Position numbers and translations under genes: made by a program. The notes beneath the pieces were generated by a model. It saw only the letters and a list, made by a program, of their open reading frames with translations. It was not told where the DNA came from and did no database searches. DNA of 64,000 nucleotides from JALOLG01 sp963722415 (GTDB taxonomy: Bacteria; Actinomycetota; Acidimicrobiia; Acidimicrobiales; Ilumatobacteraceae): positions 1-64,000 of the forward strand of contig CAVRNI010000058.1 in the NCBI GenBank assembly GCA_963722415.1, in the 5' to 3' direction. This document shows positions 62,286 through 64,000 of this stretch, piece by piece (within the stretch, counting starts at the first letter, position 1; each line of letters starts with the position of its first letter).

Positions 62286-62628
62286 CGTTCTCGTCCACGC
62301 CGGCAACTTCCCGTGCCGCCGAGAACAGGGCGCGGCGGAGGATCCGGCTCGAGATGCGTCGGTCGATGTCGTCGAGCAGCTCTGTCACACCGTCGTGCTC
62401 GACTGCCTCCCGCACCCGTGCCACCGCCGGGCCGAGGTACTGCTCGAACGAGAACGCTCCGCCGCGCCAGTCCTCGCTGATCGAGCGGATCGTGTCGACC
62501 TCCTCCTGATCGACGTGTCGGTCGGCGAGCATGACGAGCACCAGCAGCTCGAGCGCCGCCATGTGCTCGAGATCGGCCGTCGCGTGCACTGCGACACCGT
62601 GGTACAACCGGCTCAACCGCTCGTTCAC
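62233..62628 (-). CDS. TerB-like protein
   Basis: 131 residues. HMAALELLVLVMLADRHVDQ followed by EEVDTIRSISEDWRGGAFSF is a TerB-like helical domain with acidic residues after the helices (DRHVDQEEV, and GVDENVTPDEGSILADVAV near the C-terminus). TerB proteins occur in stress and metal responses but their activity is unknown. It starts at a GTG overlapping the S9 peptidase stop (GTGA), so it is translated from the same transcript. Confidence 0.8.
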   Translation of the reverse strand: MNERLSRLYHGVAVHATADLEHMAALELLVLVMLADRHVDQEEVDTIRSISEDWRGGAFSFEQYLGPAVARVREAVEHDGVTELLDDIDRRISSRILRRALFSAAREVAGVDENVTPDEGSILADVAVRFG

Positions 62629-64000
62629 GTCGACACCTCCGCGCGCTCGACCGCCATGCCGAGCGACCGCCGGAGGAACTCCAGCTGGTGCAGCAGCAGG
62701 TTCTCGGCCACGACCTCGTCGTTCGCCATGTGGGTCATGCCCACCAGCGGCAACACCTCGTGCGGCTTGCCGGCCGCCAGCAATGCCGACGACAGCTGCA
62801 GCGTGTGCGCGGCAACCACGTTGTCGTCGGCAAGGCCATGGATCAACAGCAACGGCCGACTCAGCCGGTCGGCAAGAGGGAGCAGCGAACTGTTGTCGTA
62901 GGCCTCGGCGTTCTCAGCCGGATTCCCGAGATAGCGCTCCGTGTAGAACGTGTCGTACAACCGCCATTCCGTGGCGGGCGCTCCCGCGACAGCGGCGTGG
63001 AAGACGTCGGGACGGCGGAGCACCGCGAGCGCGGCGAGGTACCCACCGAAGCTCCAGCCGCGGATGGCGACCCGGTCGAGGTCGAGGAACCCCAGTTCGT
63101 CGGCGGCCTGGTACAGGCCGTCGATCTGGTCCTCGAGCACGGGATCGGCGAGATCGCCGTGCACCGCGCGTTCGTGCTCGGAACCACGGCCCGGTGTGCC
63201 GCGGCCGTCGACGATGACGACGGCGAACCCCTGGTCGGCGAACCACTGGGAGCTGAGATACGCGTTGTACGACTGCACGACGCGCTGGGCGTGCGGGCCG
63301 CCGTACGGATCCATCAGCACCGGGAGTGGCGAGCCGTCGTGATCGTGCGGCAGCACCACGGCCGTGGCCGTGGGGCGCCCTCCCGACGCGAGGATCCGCA
63401 CGTTCGGCGTCACGAGCGCGTCCTCGGCCAACGATGTGAGTGTCGCGCCCGACGGCAAGACGTACCTGACGCCGGGCTCGTCGAGGGTGGTGCTCCGCAC
63501 GACCGTGGTCGAGCCCCCGACGGCGGCCGAGTGCACGCCCGGGTCGTCGGCGACCGCTTCGAGTCCATCGGCGCTCCAGCGCCACACGTGTTGCACGCTC
63601 GCGTCGTCGATCGGGTTGGCGGTGATCGTCACGGCATCGTCGCCGGTCGCCACGATCGAGCGGACCTGCAGATCCGGAGGGGTCACCGGCTCGCCGTCGA
63701 CGAGGAGGCGCCGGGCACCGTCGCGGTCGGCGCAACCGACGAGCCGTCCGTCGGGTAGGAGGCGGGGTGAGCCCGGCACCAGCTCGACCCAGGCGTCGTC
63801 GTGATCGACGAACAGCACCGACGTCTCGCCGGACGTGGGGTCGATCGCGACGACCTGGATCGAACGCTGGTCGCGGGACTGCACGGTGGCGATCAGCCCC
63901 GCCGACGACCAGTGCACGTCGGCGATGTACGGGAACGCGTGACGGTCCCATTCGACGTCGACCGGCTCGCTGTGATCGATCGGGAAGATGTGCAGGCTGA
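62625..64000 (-). CDS. S9-family prolyl oligopeptidase (partial, 5' end beyond window)
   Basis: The visible 458 residues cover part of the beta-propeller (DVEWDRHAFPYIADVHWSSA, then QVVAIDPTSGETSVLFVDHD) and the complete alpha/beta hydrolase domain. LPVLMDPYGGPHAQRVVQSY and VIVDGRGTPGRGSEHERAVH precede the nucleophile in IRGWSFGGYLAALAVLRRP; Asp and His are in LLIHGLADDNVVAAHT and PLVGMTHMANDEVV. It resembles dipeptidyl-peptidase IV-like S9 enzymes. Its start lies past position 64000. The stop overlaps the TerB-like start. No signal peptide can be judged. Confidence 0.9.
   Translation of the reverse strand, partial: SLHIFPIDHSEPVDVEWDRHAFPYIADVHWSSAGLIATVQSRDQRSIQVVAIDPTSGETSVLFVDHDDAWVELVPGSPRLLPDGRLVGCADRDGARRLLVDGEPVTPPDLQVRSIVATGDDAVTITANPIDDASVQHVWRWSADGLEAVADDPGVHSAAVGGSTTVVRSTTLDEPGVRYVLPSGATLTSLAEDALVTPNVRILASGGRPTATAVVLPHDHDGSPLPVLMDPYGGPHAQRVVQSYNAYLSSQWFADQGFAVVIVDGRGTPGRGSEHERAVHGDLADPVLEDQIDGLYQAADELGFLDLDRVAIRGWSFGGYLAALAVLRRPDVFHAAVAGAPATEWRLYDTFYTERYLGNPAENAEAYDNSSLLPLADRLSRPLLLIHGLADDNVVAAHTLQLSSALLAAGKPHEVLPLVGMTHMANDEVVAENLLLHQLEFLRRSLGMAVERAEVST

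Noticed and set aside
1..64000. tRNA, rRNA, insertion sequence, integrase or phage genes
   Set aside because: None was seen: no transposase or integrase motifs, no cloverleaf with a GGTTCGA-type arm and no terminal inverted repeats with a target duplication. Reading by eye may miss single tRNA genes.

Overview
The window is G+C-rich (about two thirds by eye), densely coded DNA on both strands, with GTG/TTG starts, many ATGA/GTGA stop-start overlaps and several apparently leaderless promoters. Together with F420-type oxidoreductases, actinobacterial families (SCO6745-like, GPGG-motif small membrane protein, FtsX/ABC plus NarL-type two-component module) and a secreted protein built of repeats ending in LLDTR, this points to an actinobacterium, most likely class Acidimicrobiia (Ilumatobacter-like). 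The class assignment is inference. No rRNA, tRNA, transposase, prophage or CRISPR array was seen.

Layout. 0-6.6 kb: single enzymes and regulators (SCO6745-like, RibD/DHFR-like, TetR with a nested palindromic operator next to a VOC gene, monooxygenase, a 51-aa GPGG membrane protein, MsrA, a cytosine-deaminase-like amidohydrolase, PPOX protein). 6.6-14.1 kb: membrane sensor-domain protein, FtsX permease and ABC ATPase, facing a histidine kinase/response regulator pair and a Rieske oxygenase. 14.4-20.7 kb: small metabolic genes, including a PadR/cupin pair with matched palindromes. 20.7-35.4 kb: an ArsR-SRPBCC operon, then a probable catabolic island: a Liv-type ABC transporter (LivK, LivHM, LivG, LivF), three MetE-C-terminal-like zinc methyltransferases, VOC protein, IclR regulator, class III CoA-transferase and citryl-CoA-lyase-like protein. 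35.5-43.7 kb: DoxX-like protein, winged-helix/hydrolase fusion, LLM oxidoreductase, a ClpP paralogue divergent from SRPBCC-ArsR with two 20-bp operators, a PEP-utilising mobile-domain protein without its ATP-grasp part, and a YtcJ-like amidohydrolase. 43.7-58.7 kb: an exopolysaccharide locus (WecG-STAS, three family-2 and one family-4 glycosyltransferases, GH44 lipoprotein, O-antigen ligase/polymerase, Wzz/tyrosine-kinase-like protein, secreted repeat protein, polyprenyl-phosphate sugar transferase). 58.7-64 kb: NIPSNAP protein, dienelactone hydrolase, SGNH lipoprotein, EamA transporter, TerB-like protein and an S9 peptidase running off the end.

A dominant feature is that more than 20 recognisable genes are interrupted by frame changes of one or two bases, worst between 44.7 and 51.1 kb. 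Gene order, start signals, stop-start overlaps and conserved motifs on both sides of the breaks are preserved. I therefore read most of them as indel errors in the assembly rather than decay, and I give the gene from its likely start to its likely stop with the break positions.
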